From positions 62,001 through 126,000 of the forward strand of contig NZ_WQRF01000001.1 in assembly GCF_009758415.1 (NCBI RefSeq): a DNA stretch of 64,000 bases. Reading direction: 5' to 3'. Positions 15,939-24,622 of the stretch are shown one piece after another. The translations under genes were made by a program, and so were the position numbers. Each line of letters starts with the position of its first letter. Position 1 is the first letter of the stretch. The notes beneath the pieces were generated by a model. That model saw only the letters and a program-made list of their open reading frames with translations. It was not told the origin of the DNA and made no database searches. The stretch comes from Devosia marina (lineage in GTDB: Bacteria; Pseudomonadota; Alphaproteobacteria; Rhizobiales; Devosiaceae).

Positions 15939-18239
15939 ATGAGACCCGGTAAGGGCGCGATTCTGGGCTGGGCTTGTGCACTGGCCCTGCTGCCCGCTAC
16001 GGCAATTGCGCCCGCATTCGCCCAGGGTCTCTTGCCCGACGATTTCTTCACAGCGCCAATCGACCCGGCTGCACCAACGGCCGTGGAGGCCGAAGAACTT
16101 GTCTTCGATTCCGTTCGCAACGAGATTACGGCTCGTGGGGACGTGGTGCTGCGCGTCAGCGGCTACACCCTCTCGGGTGACCGTCTGGTCTATCGCCGGG
16201 CCGACGGGGCAATGGAACTCATTGGCAATGTCGTGGTGATCGATCCGGCCGGCAACACCTCGCAGAGCGACCGCCTTGACCTCACCGAAGGCCTTAAGCG
16301 CGTTGTGCTGGAGAGCATGACCTTGACCGGGCGCGACGGCTCGCGTGTCACCGCAGACGACGCCGAATTCGATCAGGTGCTCAACTCTATCCTGACCAAT
16401 GCGCAATATGCCCCATGCGGCGATTGCGTTGGGCCATCTGGCCAGCGCATTGGCTGGTCAATCAGCGCCGCCAGGATCGTACAGAACGCCGAGGACAATT
16501 CCCTCACCCTGGAACAGCCGAGCCTGGCCTTGCTCGGTGTCCCCGTCGCCTGGCTGCCCTATCTCTGGCTGCCGGACCTGAGCAATGACGCGCTCGATAC
16601 AATCCCCAAGCCGACTCTAGGTTATAGCGAAAAGACTGGGGTCAAGGCGGAGGTGCCCTTCACGGTCTATTCGACGCGCGATACCAATGTCATCCTCTCG
16701 CCGACGCTTTTGAGCCGGCAGGGCTTCCTGATGGGCGCCGAGTGGATCCAGCGCTTCGATCGCGGCTCGTTCAACATCAAGGCGTCCGGTCTCTATCAGT
16801 TCGACAAGACCGCCTTCACCTTTGCCGATGCCAAGACCGATTGGCGTGGCGCCATTCAGGCCGCCGGCGAGTTCAAGCCCGTCGAAGACTGGACGGTTGG
16901 TGCCGCCTATTCGCTGTTCACCGACAGCGCCTATTTTGCCGACTACATGCTCGATCCGCGCCGCTCGGCGGTTAATGAGGTCTATGCGACCCATCTGAGC
17001 GATGACACTTATATCGACGGCCGCATTCAGCAATTCAACATGTTGGGCGAAAACCCGGACTCTGTTCGTGACCAGCAGGGCATCGCGCTCCCCAATATAC
17101 GGGTTGAGCGCAACTTCACCTTGCCTCCTGGGGCGGGCCGGGTCGAGGTGGAAGCGCGCTTGCTCGGCATTACGCGTAAGCTGGACTACACCACAACGGT
17201 CAATGGCATCCCCTACGACTATGGCTATGCCGGCAACCGGGTGCACGGCATGGCACAGGCGAGCTGGCAGAACCAATGGATCGCGAGCGGCGCCGTGGTC
17301 ACTCCATTCCTTGGATTGCGGCTGGACGCGGCCGGCTATGATGGGGGCAGCGGCCTGGTATCGGCGCCGGCTGCCCAGACGCTTCTGGGCGCGACGCCCA
17401 TTGCGGCGCTCGATATCCGCTACCCCATGGCTGCCTATGGCAATGGCGTGACCCATCTCGTCGAGCCGATTGGCCAGATCGTTTATCGCGGCGCCTCGAA
17501 TATTGCGCCGGGGATCACCAATGAAGACTCCCAGAGTCTAGTCTTCGATGACACCAACATCTTCAGTTACAATCGCTTTTCCGGCATCGATCGGCAGGAA
17601 ACCGGGTTGCGGGTCAATCTGGGGGGGCGTTATCTCGCCAGCCTGATGGACGGCAGCTATCTTGAGCTGGTGGGCGGACAATCCTTCCAGCTGGCAGGCA
17701 CCAACGCCTTTGCCCTGGGCAATCAGCAGCAGGTCGGTGTCGGCTCGGGTCTGGAGAATGCAGCCTCCTACGCTGTCGTCGGCGCCTATGGGGCCTTGGC
17801 CAATTCCCTCAAGGCCGGCGGCAAGCTGCAGGTTGATACGACGAGCTTCGATATTGCACGAGCAGGTCTGGGTGTGAGTTACGGGCAGGACGGATGGTCC
17901 GGAGCTCTGAACTACCGCTATGCTGCCGCCACTCCCGCGACGGGCAATGTCAAGGATATGCACGAAATCGGTATCGAAGCGAGCGTTCCGGTGGCCGAAT
18001 ATTGGAGTGCCAACGGCAGTGCCTATTGGGATCTGAGTGCCAACAGCTTTTTGCAGGTGGGCGGCGGTTTGACCTATAACGACGGCTATCTCGTCGTGTC
18101 AGGCAATGTCACGCGCACCGGGCCCACGCATAGTTCGCCCAATGATCTTCGCGCCACGGCCACTTTCCGCCTGCTCGCTCCAGCGGGCTTTGATGTCGGC
18201 TATTCCGGTGCCGTGCCGGTCGGCAATCTGCTGCAATAG
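15939..18239 (+). CDS. LptD-like LPS-assembly outer-membrane protein
   Basis: A 766-residue protein with signal peptide 1-28 (ends PAFA). It has an LptA-like N-terminal jelly-roll (residues ~48-160, LVFDSVRNEITARGDVVL, GYTLSGDRLVYRR) and then the conserved LptD region with APCGDC (C160, C163), ARIVQNAEDNSLTLE and GVPVAWLPYLWLPD (200-213). A long beta-barrel-like remainder follows. LptD inserts lipopolysaccharide into the outer leaflet. Odd points: there is no cysteine after residue 163, so the C-terminal Cys pair of canonical LptD is missing, and the usual neighbours (lptFG, surA, pdxA) are absent. It may be a second, divergent copy. A TTG codon directly precedes the chosen ATG. Confidence 0.82.
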   Translation: MRPGKGAILGWACALALLPATAIAPAFAQGLLPDDFFTAPIDPAAPTAVEAEELVFDSVRNEITARGDVVLRVSGYTLSGDRLVYRRADGAMELIGNVVVIDPAGNTSQSDRLDLTEGLKRVVLESMTLTGRDGSRVTADDAEFDQVLNSILTNAQYAPCGDCVGPSGQRIGWSISAARIVQNAEDNSLTLEQPSLALLGVPVAWLPYLWLPDLSNDALDTIPKPTLGYSEKTGVKAEVPFTVYSTRDTNVILSPTLLSRQGFLMGAEWIQRFDRGSFNIKASGLYQFDKTAFTFADAKTDWRGAIQAAGEFKPVEDWTVGAAYSLFTDSAYFADYMLDPRRSAVNEVYATHLSDDTYIDGRIQQFNMLGENPDSVRDQQGIALPNIRVERNFTLPPGAGRVEVEARLLGITRKLDYTTTVNGIPYDYGYAGNRVHGMAQASWQNQWIASGAVVTPFLGLRLDAAGYDGGSGLVSAPAAQTLLGATPIAALDIRYPMAAYGNGVTHLVEPIGQIVYRGASNIAPGITNEDSQSLVFDDTNIFSYNRFSGIDRQETGLRVNLGGRYLASLMDGSYLELVGGQSFQLAGTNAFALGNQQQVGVGSGLENAASYAVVGAYGALANSLKAGGKLQVDTTSFDIARAGLGVSYGQDGWSGALNYRYAAATPATGNVKDMHEIGIEASVPVAEYWSANGSAYWDLSANSFLQVGGGLTYNDGYLVVSGNVTRTGPTHSSPNDLRATATFRLLAPAGFDVGYSGAVPVGNLLQ

Positions 18240-18251
18240 GGAAGGGGAGCC

Positions 18252-18746
18252 ATGACAAACCGCCTCCTTGGATCTGCCTTCGCCTTCGCCGTGATGGCCG
18301 TGACCCTGGCCGGATGCACCAGCCTTGCGCCGGTCTATGGCGATCCTGCGTCCGGTCGGGACGTGAGCAGTGTCCGGTTCAACTTTGCCCCGCCCGACAG
18401 CCATATCGAGCAGATCATCCTCAATCGCCTCAAGGTTGCGTTTCCGGGGCCTGCGCTGCTGAGCGATCCGGTACTGGATATTGCTGCCAGCACCAGCTCG
18501 CCGCAGGGATCGATGTCCAATGCCTATGAGGTCGCGCGGCCGGTCAATGTACGGGTGGAGGCTACGGTGACGATCATGGATGGCGAAGAAACGATCTTCG
18601 AAGCCACTCGCTTTACCGACACGGCATACCAGAGCGGAAAGCTGACACCGACGGATATTGCCTCGGCCGCCGGCGCACGTGAAACGGCAGCAAGGAGCAC
18701 GGCGGAAGCCCTCAGGGCAGCTATTTTGGCCGGTTATAGCCGCTAG
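18252..18746 (+). CDS. Putative LptE-like outer-membrane lipoprotein
   Basis: A 164-residue lipoprotein with a clear lipobox (LAGC, Cys22) followed by SLAPVYG, which resembles the C.(F/L).PLYG start of alphaproteobacterial LptE. It continues with a region ending IEQIILNRLKVAF, beta-strand-like segments and an Ala-rich C-terminal helix (AARSTAEALRAAILAGY), again the LptE order. It lies 12 bases after the lptD-like gene, and LptE is the plug partner of LptD. The call rests on architecture and adjacency rather than strong identity. It is best described as an outer-membrane lipoprotein of probable LptE fold. Confidence 0.6.
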   Translation: MTNRLLGSAFAFAVMAVTLAGCTSLAPVYGDPASGRDVSSVRFNFAPPDSHIEQIILNRLKVAFPGPALLSDPVLDIAASTSSPQGSMSNAYEVARPVNVRVEATVTIMDGEETIFEATRFTDTAYQSGKLTPTDIASAAGARETAARSTAEALRAAILAGYSR

Positions 18747-18859
18747 ACTGACCGGGTCTCCGATCGTTCCAGAACAGCAAGTTCCGTGCCCGGAAGCGTG
18801 GTCCCGGCCAGTTCGGTTTCTCAGGCCAGGCGCTAAACAGACGCGCGCGCAAATTCACT

Positions 18860-19426
18860 TCAGGAGATCAGGATGAATGGCTCGCTCTTGGCGGCATTGC
18901 CGAGATTGTCGAAGGCTGCCTTGATAATGTCGTTGTCTTTTTCGCGAGCTGGATCATAGGTCACCCCACCGACGGCGACGCCCAGGCGGGAGATTCCCTC
19001 ATTTGTCATGAATATCGTGTCATCCACCGATGCCCGGATGCGCTTGGCAACCGTGTCCGCGACCTCCTGTGCCGCGCCGCGCAAGAGAACGGCGAACCTA
19101 TAATCGTAAAGGTGGGTCACCAGATCCTCGGCGCGAACCGCATGTCGGATCGATTGGGACAGCCAGGGCAAAACGCTTTTGCGTCTCTCTTCGGCGAGGG
19201 TTTCGATTTCGGTCGACCGTTCGTCCAGATCAATGACCAGCAAGGCGCCCGCAGATTGGAGCCGCTCCGCTTCCAGTATCCTGGTGAACTTGGCCCAATG
19301 GATTGCCCCGGTGACCGGATCGAAATCCTCTGGTTCCAGTTGGGGCATTTCCGGGGCGGGTTTGGTGCGTCGATCCCAATCGCCCGCACTCTTGCCGGTG
19401 AACCAGTCCAACCACGACTTGCTCAT
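18860..19426 (-). CDS. Degenerate GGDEF-domain protein
   Basis: A 188-residue soluble protein. Residues ~40-185 follow the GGDEF fold: DPVTGAIHWAKFTRILEAER resembles the D.LTGL.NR.. entry, then LLVIDLD. At the catalytic loop it has YDYRFAVLL where active diguanylate cyclases have RYGGDEFAVLL, so the GGDEF signature is lost and enzymatic activity is unlikely. It may be a nucleotide- or protein-binding remnant. Start 19426 has GAGG eight bases upstream. The ATG two codons earlier is too close to it. A 9-bp inverted repeat lies just upstream. It is monocistronic and convergent with the lipoprotein gene. Confidence 0.7.
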   Translation of the reverse strand: MSKSWLDWFTGKSAGDWDRRTKPAPEMPQLEPEDFDPVTGAIHWAKFTRILEAERLQSAGALLVIDLDERSTEIETLAEERRKSVLPWLSQSIRHAVRAEDLVTHLYDYRFAVLLRGAAQEVADTVAKRIRASVDDTIFMTNEGISRLGVAVGGVTYDPAREKDNDIIKAAFDNLGNAAKSEPFILIS

Positions 19427-19449
19427 CTGCATGTCCTCAAGTCCAACAC

Positions 19450-19486
19450 AGCGCAAATCATGCCAGACCAAGTCTCAATTTGCGCT
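19450..19486. promoter_or_regulatory. 9-bp perfect dyad upstream of the degenerate GGDEF gene
   Basis: AGCGCAAAT (19450-19458) and ATTTGCGCT (19478-19486) form perfect 9-base inverted arms with a 19-base spacer, starting 24 bases before the gene at 19426. The arm spacing of 28 bases (near three helical turns) suggests two dimer half-sites or a hairpin in the 5' UTR. The binding factor is unknown. Confidence 0.4.
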
Positions 19487-19556
19487 AAGGGTGATGGCTG
19501 TAATTTTAGCTATATGGCGGCCTGGCAATAGTTCCTGCTCCCGGCAAAATGCTCTT

Positions 19557-20147
19557 TCAGAACCGTCCCATCTCCGCCTTCACTTTCCCTAGAAACGCCT
19601 CCCGCTGTTCCTGCGTGACATTGTTCATGTCGTAGAGCGCGAGATATTTCGGTCTGGTCTGGAAGGTAACCCAGCCCCAACGCATGGCGATGCGGCGGGG
19701 CGGGTCGCCCATGAGGAATGTGCGCCAGCGGTCCCCGCCATAAGTGGTGACAAAGGCAGCCTTCTTGATGTTGCCCAGACCCGGCTTGAGCCTGCCGCGA
19801 TCGCCGCCCCCTTCCATGGTGAAGGAAACGCCGGGCAGGAAGATGCGGTCGAAATAGCCTTTGAGAATGGCCGGATAGCCGTAGTTCCAGACCGGATGCA
19901 CGAAGACCAGCGCGTCAGCCGCCTTGAGGCGCTCGACATAAGGCAGCGTCAAAAGGGTCAGGTTGTTGGGAATGTCGTGATAGCCCAGGCGCTCTTCGCG
20001 GGTGAGGACGGCAGGAAAGTCCTCCTCATAGAGATTGAGCGCGTCGACCTTATGCCCGGCCTTCTCAAGGCTTTCGACCGTCGCGCTGAACAGCGCCCGG
20101 TTGAAGCTGGTTTCGACTGGGTGGGCGTGGATGACATGGACCCGCAT
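19557..20147 (-). CDS. NAD(P)H dehydrogenase (quinone)-family flavodoxin-fold protein
   Basis: A 196-residue protein of the NQO1/KefF/MdaB flavodoxin-like family. The N-terminus VHVIHAHPVETSFN matches the family FMN/FAD-binding start, and HPVWNYGYPAILKGYFDR matches the isoalloxazine-contact segment. The start at 20147 is coupled to the FAD oxidase gene by ATGA. It is cytoplasmic and probably reduces a quinone or other acceptor, or returns electrons from the adjacent oxidase. It ends the minus-strand catabolic operon that starts with the binding protein at 25621. The substrate is undetermined. Confidence 0.83.
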   Translation of the reverse strand: MRVHVIHAHPVETSFNRALFSATVESLEKAGHKVDALNLYEEDFPAVLTREERLGYHDIPNNLTLLTLPYVERLKAADALVFVHPVWNYGYPAILKGYFDRIFLPGVSFTMEGGGDRGRLKPGLGNIKKAAFVTTYGGDRWRTFLMGDPPRRIAMRWGWVTFQTRPKYLALYDMNNVTQEQREAFLGKVKAEMGRF

Positions 20148-21550
20148 CAGGCGCTCTGCCGGACTGCATTGAGCCCGTCGAACAGCCACACCTTGCCGGC
20201 ATTGAAATCGAAGTCCGGATTCTCCCACGCGACCATTTTGCCCGGGTTGAGCATGCCCTTGGGGTCGGCCTCGCGCTTGAAGTCAAGTTGCTTCTTATCG
20301 GTCCGCTTCATGCCGCCTTCCTCAAGTGTATAGCGGTGCGGGTTGAAGACATCGCAGCCATTGTCTTCATGGAGGCGGATAATCTCTTCGAGGCGTTCTT
20401 CACTCGTGTAGCGCACCAGCGGCAGGCCAGCGAAGGTCACCTCCCCATCCTGGCGCGTGATTTCGATATGCATGGGCAGTTCGTCGCCCAGCAATTCGTA
20501 CATTTTCTGAACATGCTCGATGCTCGGATAACGCGTCTGGAGATAGGTGATGCTGTTGTCGACTTTGAGCGCTCGCAGCGTCGTGTGGTTCCAGGCCAGC
20601 TCATAGACCGGCGGCAGGCGGCGCTTTTCTTCATCGCTTGCCTGGTCGGCCCGATAGACCAGATCACCCTTGTGATGAGTGACGAACAGCTCCATCGCAT
20701 CGACCGATACCGGCGCGACCATCAAAAGGACAACCGACTGGCCATCCTTGAGATAAGGCTTGTGCCGGTTGAAGAATGCCTCAGGGATCGGCGCTGCGCA
20801 GGGCGCAACCTCCTTGACCAGCAAGCCATCCTGCAACGCAACAGCCTGTGCAAAGGTGGCCGCATCCATGAACTGGTCGAAGCCAACAATCATGTCGACC
20901 CAGTCATAGGCCGGGGCCAATGGCATTTCGGCTTCAACGATTATGCCATTGGTGCCATAGGCATGGGCAACCTTAAGGATGTCCTCGCCCTTGAGGTCAA
21001 GTTCGCGCGGCTCGGCCTCACAGGTGACGATCTTGAGGCCCAATATGCTGCCCAGATTGCGCAGCCCGCCCCAACGCACTGAACCGACGCCACCTGAGCC
21101 CCCGGCAATAAAGCCGCCTAGCGAGGCCATGCGGTAGGTCGAGGGGTGAAAGCGCAATTCCCCGCCTACGGCCGCCTTGGTTTCATGGTCCATGGCCTCA
21201 AGCACGGCGCCGGCCTGGGCGCGCACGCGATCCGGCTTGATCTCGAGCACCTTGTCCATGTTCATCAGATTGAGCATCGCGCCGCCGGAGAGTGGCATGG
21301 CCTGGCCATAATTGCCTGTGCCGGCCCCGCGCGGAGTGATGGCCACGCCATGATTGTAGGCGGCGCGTAGCACGGTCTTGACCTCTTCGGTCGAGCGTGG
21401 CGAGACCACCACTTCTGCGGTGACATGGTCGAGCTTGGCCTTGAGGACCGGCGAATACCAATAATGGTCGCGGCTGCGCTGCTGCACGATGCGCGGATTG
21501 TCTTCCTGCGGGATATCACCCAGTTCGGCGCGGAATTCTGCAATGCTCAT
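20147..21550 (-). CDS. FAD-linked oxidase/dehydrogenase (PCMH-type)
   Basis: A 467-residue FAD-binding protein of the GlcD/VAO superfamily. The FAD-binding domain (residues ~45-220) shows EVVVSPRSTEEV, the pyrophosphate-binding PRGAGTGNYGQA and ASLGGFIAGGSGGVG. The C-terminal part ends with the family-typical DPKGMLNPGKM. There is no signal peptide, so it is cytoplasmic or membrane-associated. It oxidises a hydroxy- or ring-carbon substrate in this family, but the specific one is unknown. It is coupled by ATGA to the upstream amidohydrolase and the downstream flavoprotein, which suggests consecutive steps in one pathway. Confidence 0.85.
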   Translation of the reverse strand: MSIAEFRAELGDIPQEDNPRIVQQRSRDHYWYSPVLKAKLDHVTAEVVVSPRSTEEVKTVLRAAYNHGVAITPRGAGTGNYGQAMPLSGGAMLNLMNMDKVLEIKPDRVRAQAGAVLEAMDHETKAAVGGELRFHPSTYRMASLGGFIAGGSGGVGSVRWGGLRNLGSILGLKIVTCEAEPRELDLKGEDILKVAHAYGTNGIIVEAEMPLAPAYDWVDMIVGFDQFMDAATFAQAVALQDGLLVKEVAPCAAPIPEAFFNRHKPYLKDGQSVVLLMVAPVSVDAMELFVTHHKGDLVYRADQASDEEKRRLPPVYELAWNHTTLRALKVDNSITYLQTRYPSIEHVQKMYELLGDELPMHIEITRQDGEVTFAGLPLVRYTSEERLEEIIRLHEDNGCDVFNPHRYTLEEGGMKRTDKKQLDFKREADPKGMLNPGKMVAWENPDFDFNAGKVWLFDGLNAVRQSA

Positions 21551-22860
21551 GATGGTCCCATCAGGTCGTCAAGTTCACGGTAGTCGGGCAGGGTGGTGTC
21601 GATGGCCTTGCCGGCGCGGATTACAGTGCGGTCGGCTTGGGCGCGCGACATCAGTTCTGTCCAGCTGCGGCCCTTGAACAGTATTAGATCGGCGGCCACG
21701 CCGGCTTTGAGAGCGCCGCTAAAGGCAAATCGGGCGATGGCGGCCGGATCGGCGGTAACCGAGCGCGTCCAGGCAAAGGCATCTGTCTGTGGGTGATCGA
21801 AATGCAGGATCCGCGCGCCCTCGCGGAGAACTTCGAAACCATCGAGATCACCATAGGCATAGAAGGGGTCGCGTGTATTGTCCGAGGCAATTGCCACCGG
21901 GACGCCAGCGGATTTCAGTTCGTTGAGCAAGGTCACGCCGCGCCAGCGCGGCGTGCGTACACCGGCCGTGTTTTCGCGATCCTGCAGATACATGTTGCAC
22001 ATGGGCAGTGAGACCACGGCGATGCCTGCCCGGGCGACCTTATCGATCACGCGTTTCGCTGTGCTGTCGTTCTGCACCGCCAGCGAGCAGCAATGCCCGG
22101 CAACGACCGAACCGGAGAAGCCGCTATCAATGACGGCATCGGCCAGGCATTCAAGCGCATTGGCCGCTGGGTCCGGCGATTCATCTGTGTGCAGGTCGAT
22201 ATCGAGACCAAGCTCTCCTGCGATCTCGACCAGGCGCCGCATGATTGCTGGGTTTTCCGGGTGCAGGGCGGTCGAGCCGCCCAGAATGCCGCCGGCGGCT
22301 TTGGTGCGGGTCGCCACAGCACGGAGGGCCGTGTCGTCGAGTATGGTATCGGGACCCATCAGGCCCGCCGCCTGCAACTCCACGCGTCCGGCCCAACGCT
22401 CGCGTACGCGCTCGAACACGTCCCAACTGATTTCATGTTGAGGTGGCGCCATATCGAGATGGGTGCGGATGGCAGCCGTGCCGTGGGCATAGGCACACCG
22501 CAAGGCGAAATCCATGCGCCGCTCAACGTCGTCAGAAGCCCAATTGGCCTCGCGGTCTTCCAGCACAGCCCGCAGGGCCCCCGTCCAGGTGCCGTCGGGG
22601 TTCTGCTGGCGCGGCCATATGTGTCCCTTGTCGAGATGCGTGTGCAGATCGACAAAAGCAGGGAGCACGATATCACCGCGCAGATCGATCCGCTGAGGCA
22701 GGCTGACCGACCCGGCCGGGTCGATGGCCGCGATAGCGCCATCGGCAATCGTGATATCGACTAGTCGCAATGCGCCGGACGTCGGATCGCCCATAAGTGA
22801 TGCAGGCACGGCGGCATTGGCCAGCACATAGTGCCCGCCGTCGGGGATGATGCGGTTCAT
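21547..22860 (-). CDS. Cytosine deaminase-like amidohydrolase
   Basis: A 437-residue metal-dependent amidohydrolase of the CodA/AtzC group. It has HTHLDK at 73-78 (two metal-binding His), HTDE at 224-227 (metal His and catalytic Glu), GHCCSL at 255-260 and ASDNTRDP at 325-332 (metal Asp). These match the H.H, H, E, H, D set of cytosine and related heterocycle deaminases. It follows the ABC permease gene by two bases and is coupled to the FAD oxidase. The transporter is of the NMT1/THI5 kind, so the substrate is probably a pyrimidine-like or other N-heterocyclic compound. Exact specificity is not readable. Confidence 0.85.
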   Translation of the reverse strand: MNRIIPDGGHYVLANAAVPASLMGDPTSGALRLVDITIADGAIAAIDPAGSVSLPQRIDLRGDIVLPAFVDLHTHLDKGHIWPRQQNPDGTWTGALRAVLEDREANWASDDVERRMDFALRCAYAHGTAAIRTHLDMAPPQHEISWDVFERVRERWAGRVELQAAGLMGPDTILDDTALRAVATRTKAAGGILGGSTALHPENPAIMRRLVEIAGELGLDIDLHTDESPDPAANALECLADAVIDSGFSGSVVAGHCCSLAVQNDSTAKRVIDKVARAGIAVVSLPMCNMYLQDRENTAGVRTPRWRGVTLLNELKSAGVPVAIASDNTRDPFYAYGDLDGFEVLREGARILHFDHPQTDAFAWTRSVTADPAAIARFAFSGALKAGVAADLILFKGRSWTELMSRAQADRTVIRAGKAIDTTLPDYRELDDLMGPS

Positions 22861-22862
22861 CC

Positions 22863-23729
22863 TCAGTTCTCCCGCTTCATGGCGCTTTCATGCCAGCGAT
22901 GCAGCAGCAGCCAGGCAATCAGCGAGGTTGCCGCAAAGATGGCGACGCCTGTGACCATCAGGAGGATCAGAGCGGCGTAGAGACGCGGGTAGTTGAGGCG
23001 GTAGCCGGACTCAAGCAGACGGAAGGCCAGACCCGCGCCCTTGCCCGCAGAACCAGCTGCGAACTCGGCCACTACGGCGGCGATCAGCGATAGGCCGCCG
23101 CCGATACGCAGACCCGCCGCGAAATAGGGCAGTGAGGCCGGCAGCTTCAAATAAAGCAGCGTCTGCCAGCGGCTTGCGCCATAAAGTTCGAACAGGTTGA
23201 GCAAATTGTGGTCGACGCTCTTGAGCCCCGCCACCATGTTGGAGAGGATTGGAAAGAAAGCGACGACAAAGGCACAGGTCAGCAGGGCCGATTGCGTATC
23301 GGGCATGTAGATGATGAGCAGCGGCGCGATGGCGATCATCGGCGTCACCTGCAGGATGACGGCGAAGGGGAAGATCGCCAGCTCAATCCACTTGCTCTGA
23401 ACCAGGATAATGGCCAGCCCGACCCCACCAACCAGCGCGATGGCCAGCGCCAGGAAGGTGATGCGCAGCGTCACCAGCAGGGATGGGGAGAGTGTACCCC
23501 AGTCGGTATAGAGCGCGGCAATCACATCGCCAGGGGCTGGCATGATGTAGCGCGGCACCTCATTGACCGTGATGTGCAACTGCCAAAGTCCGATGGCGAG
23601 GGCCACCATGACGAACGGAATGACGATGCGCAGAAACTTTTCAGCGGTGCCGGTCCGCGCCACGGCGATGGCTACGGCGCTGTCGGTGCCGGCCTCAGAA
23701 ATATTGGCAGTCTGGACGGCGTCGGTCAT
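22863..23729 (-). CDS. ABC transporter permease, SsuC/TauC/ThiX-like
   Basis: A 288-residue inner-membrane permease of the nitrate/sulfonate/thiamine-precursor class. It has a membrane span near 31-52, several further spans and the variant EAA region (LFELYGASRWQTLLYLKLPASLPYF). It is coupled by ATGA to its ATPase upstream and lies two bases before the amidohydrolase gene. It is the channel of the importer whose binding protein is at 24623-25621. Confidence 0.9.
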   Translation of the reverse strand: MTDAVQTANISEAGTDSAVAIAVARTGTAEKFLRIVIPFVMVALAIGLWQLHITVNEVPRYIMPAPGDVIAALYTDWGTLSPSLLVTLRITFLALAIALVGGVGLAIILVQSKWIELAIFPFAVILQVTPMIAIAPLLIIYMPDTQSALLTCAFVVAFFPILSNMVAGLKSVDHNLLNLFELYGASRWQTLLYLKLPASLPYFAAGLRIGGGLSLIAAVVAEFAAGSAGKGAGLAFRLLESGYRLNYPRLYAALILLMVTGVAIFAATSLIAWLLLHRWHESAMKREN

Positions 23730-24556
23730 TGTCCCTGCGCTCCCAGCATAATAGCTTCCTGAAGGGCGCGAGACACCCGGTCGGTCGTCGCGCGATATTC
23801 TTCGGACGTGCGATAATTGGCATCGCGCTCGCCCGTGGTTTCAATGGCGAGGTCGGCGCAGACCTGGCCCGGTCGGGCGCGCATGACAACGATGCGGTTG
23901 GAGAGGAATGCGCTTTCGAACACCGAATGTGTCACGAATATCACTGTGATGCCGGTCTCGCGCCAGAGCCTCAGCACGTCGTCATTGAGTTTTTGCCGGG
24001 TGATCTCATCGAGCGCGGCAAAGGGTTCATCCATCAGCAAAAGGCGCGGCTTGGTGACCAGCGCCCTCGCGATGGAAACGCGCATCTTCATGCCGCCCGA
24101 GAGCTCGCGCGGATAAGACTTCTCGAAGTCGGAGAGGCCAACAGAGGCCAGCGCCTCCATGATGCGGGGCCGGGCACCCGATTTGCTCATGCCATTGAGA
24201 CGCAGCGGCAAATAGACATTGTCGAACACGCTCGCCCAAGGCATCAGCGTTGGCTCTTGGAACACGAAGCCGACATCGCCCTCGGGCAGGCCCTTGGCAT
24301 TGATCCGCGAACTGGGCCAGTCGATGACCCCTGTGGACGCGGCGCCCAGCCCGGCGATGATGCGCAAGGCGGTGGACTTGCCGCAGCCCGAGGGGCCGAG
24401 CAGGCTGAGGAACTCGCCGCGCCGCACATCGAGGCTCATGTCCTTGAGTGCCAGCGTGCCGTTGGAGAATAGCTTGCTCACATTGCGCATCGAGACAACG
24501 GTGCGCTCTGGAGTCGTTTCGGCCGTCTCTGGGGCCGCTTCGAGAATATCAGTCAA
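23726..24556 (-). CDS. ABC transporter ATPase, SsuB/TauB-like
   Basis: The ATPase of the heterocycle/sulfonate-type importer. It has Walker A GPSGCGKST, Q-loop FVFQEPTLMPW, signature LSGGMKMR, Walker B LLLMDEPFAALD and H-loop FVTHS. The start is uncertain. The frame extends to a GTG at 24607, but that codon lies inside a stem-loop (24588-24605), so I place the start at a TTG at 24556 (276 residues). An internal ATG before RNVSKLF is another option. It is cytoplasmic and energises import. It is coupled to the permease by ATGA. Confidence 0.85.
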   Translation of the reverse strand: MTDILEAAPETAETTPERTVVSMRNVSKLFSNGTLALKDMSLDVRRGEFLSLLGPSGCGKSTALRIIAGLGAASTGVIDWPSSRINAKGLPEGDVGFVFQEPTLMPWASVFDNVYLPLRLNGMSKSGARPRIMEALASVGLSDFEKSYPRELSGGMKMRVSIARALVTKPRLLLMDEPFAALDEITRQKLNDDVLRLWRETGITVIFVTHSVFESAFLSNRIVVMRARPGQVCADLAIETTGERDANYRTSEEYRATTDRVSRALQEAIMLGAQGQ

Positions 24557-24587
24557 AATACTAGAACCCGATTTGGGGCAAAGCGGC

Positions 24588-24605
24588 GCGGGCAGGATTG
24601 CCCGC
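24588..24605 (-). other. Stem-loop between binding-protein and ATPase genes
   Basis: GCGGGCA and TGCCCGC form a perfect 7-bp stem with a GGAT loop, 17 bases after the binding-protein stop. There is no T-run. It is probably a processing or stabilising element, as at several other binding-protein genes here. Confidence 0.45.
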
Positions 24606-24622
24606 ACCGGTCGTAAGGGTAG

